The notes under the pieces are model-generated. The model was not told the DNA's origin and did not search any database. It was given only the letters and a program-made list of their open reading frames with translations. From contig JAIRMO010000083.1 in NCBI GenBank assembly GCA_031258625.1, forward strand, positions 1-15,045: a stretch of 15,045 bases of DNA, written 5' to 3'. Made by a program: the position numbers and the translations under genes. Positions 14,865 through 15,045 of the stretch are shown here, piece by piece (within the stretch, counting starts at the first letter, position 1; the number at the start of each line of letters is the position of its first letter). The stretch is from Spirochaetaceae bacterium. Its GTDB lineage: Bacteria > Spirochaetota > Spirochaetia > Treponematales > Breznakiellaceae.

Positions 14865-14897
14865 CCCGCCAGTGGGTTTTATGCCCCTAAAGGGCGG
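14865..14897. repeat. 33-base dispersed repeat, copy 2
   Basis: CCCGCCAGTGGGTTTTATGC followed by CCCTAAAGGGCGG is the partner of 9576-9608. It is preceded by CCCCATAGGGGG. No gene is supported between 14836 and the window end. Confidence 0.6.
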
Positions 14898-14990
14898 ATT
14901 ACTTGAACACCCGGCGCCCCCCTCCGCCTCAGAGCCGGCCGTCCCCGCCCCGCGGCCAATGGGACGCGCTATGCCCCCCCCTGAAGGAGC

Positions 14991-15039
14991 TTGCATAAAT
15001 ATACGTCCGGGGTCTGACCCTTTGCGTATGTTTATGCAA
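14991..15039. repeat. 49-base REP-like hairpin, copy 2
   Basis: TTGCATAAATATACGT (14991-15006) pairs with GCGTATGTTTATGCAA (15024-15039), allowing two G-T pairs, around an inner GGGTC-T-GACCC. The left arm is identical to copy 1, and the C and G just outside the arms extend the stem by one pair. Together the copies bracket the fucose locus. Confidence 0.88.
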
Positions 15040-15045
15040 GAATAC

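Noticed and set aside
14745..14996. 83-codon minus-strand frame upstream of fucU
   Set aside because: It crosses the promoter, the operator and a repeat, and has no recognisable protein pattern.
1..15045. CRISPR array, tRNA or rRNA genes
   Set aside because: No regularly spaced direct repeats and no tRNA- or rRNA-like conserved stretches were found by eye on either strand.

Overview
The window looks like part of a GC-rich spirochaete chromosome, most likely a Treponema of the termite-gut type. The main support is the overall similarity of the SMC, L-fucose isomerase, FucU and degenerate REP-associated transposase-like proteins to that group, together with many dispersed palindromic repeats. 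The genus is an inference from sequence style; no search was possible.

Layout. (1) Positions 1-3187: the start of a leftward gene, then a divergent, promoter-led smc gene that is broken by a single missing base near position 1091. (2) 3222-4879: an intergenic palindromic repeat (repeat A) split by a decayed IS110-family element of about 1.5 kb. Its transposase carries two frameshifts and an amber stop, and its long 5' noncoding end is the position where this family encodes a bridge RNA. (3) 4880-9504: a small unknown protein with a possible PH-like C-terminus (minus); a short protein with an alpha-glucuronidase-N-like region and a DUF4838-like region (plus); and a translationally coupled minus-strand pair, an exported LamG/FnIII protein followed by a TPR protein. 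(4) 9505-10954: a repeat-rich accessory strip around a REP-associated (Y1/IS200-like) transposase homologue that lacks the HUH histidines and the usual tyrosine, bracketed by a 14-bp inverted repeat. (5) 10955-14834: an L-fucose utilisation locus, all on the minus strand, in the order fucU (mutarotase), lacI-family regulator, fucI (isomerase). Two nearly identical LacI-type operators are visible, one beside the fucU promoter and one just before the regulator gene. (6) A 49-bp hairpin repeat sits at both ends of the fucose locus (10734-10782 and 14991-15039).

How the parts work together. FucU interconverts fucose anomers, FucI converts L-fucose to L-fuculose, and the LacI-type protein probably gates both. 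Kinase, aldolase and transporter are not in the window. The main novelty is in the repeat biology. Two copies of repeat family A are each interrupted, one by an IS110 relative at a possible CT core dinucleotide and one by a 39-bp perfect-arm palindrome with a CCGCT duplication. A separate GGGTCTGACCC hairpin family is linked to the catalytically altered RAYT-like gene. No tRNA, rRNA or CRISPR array was seen.
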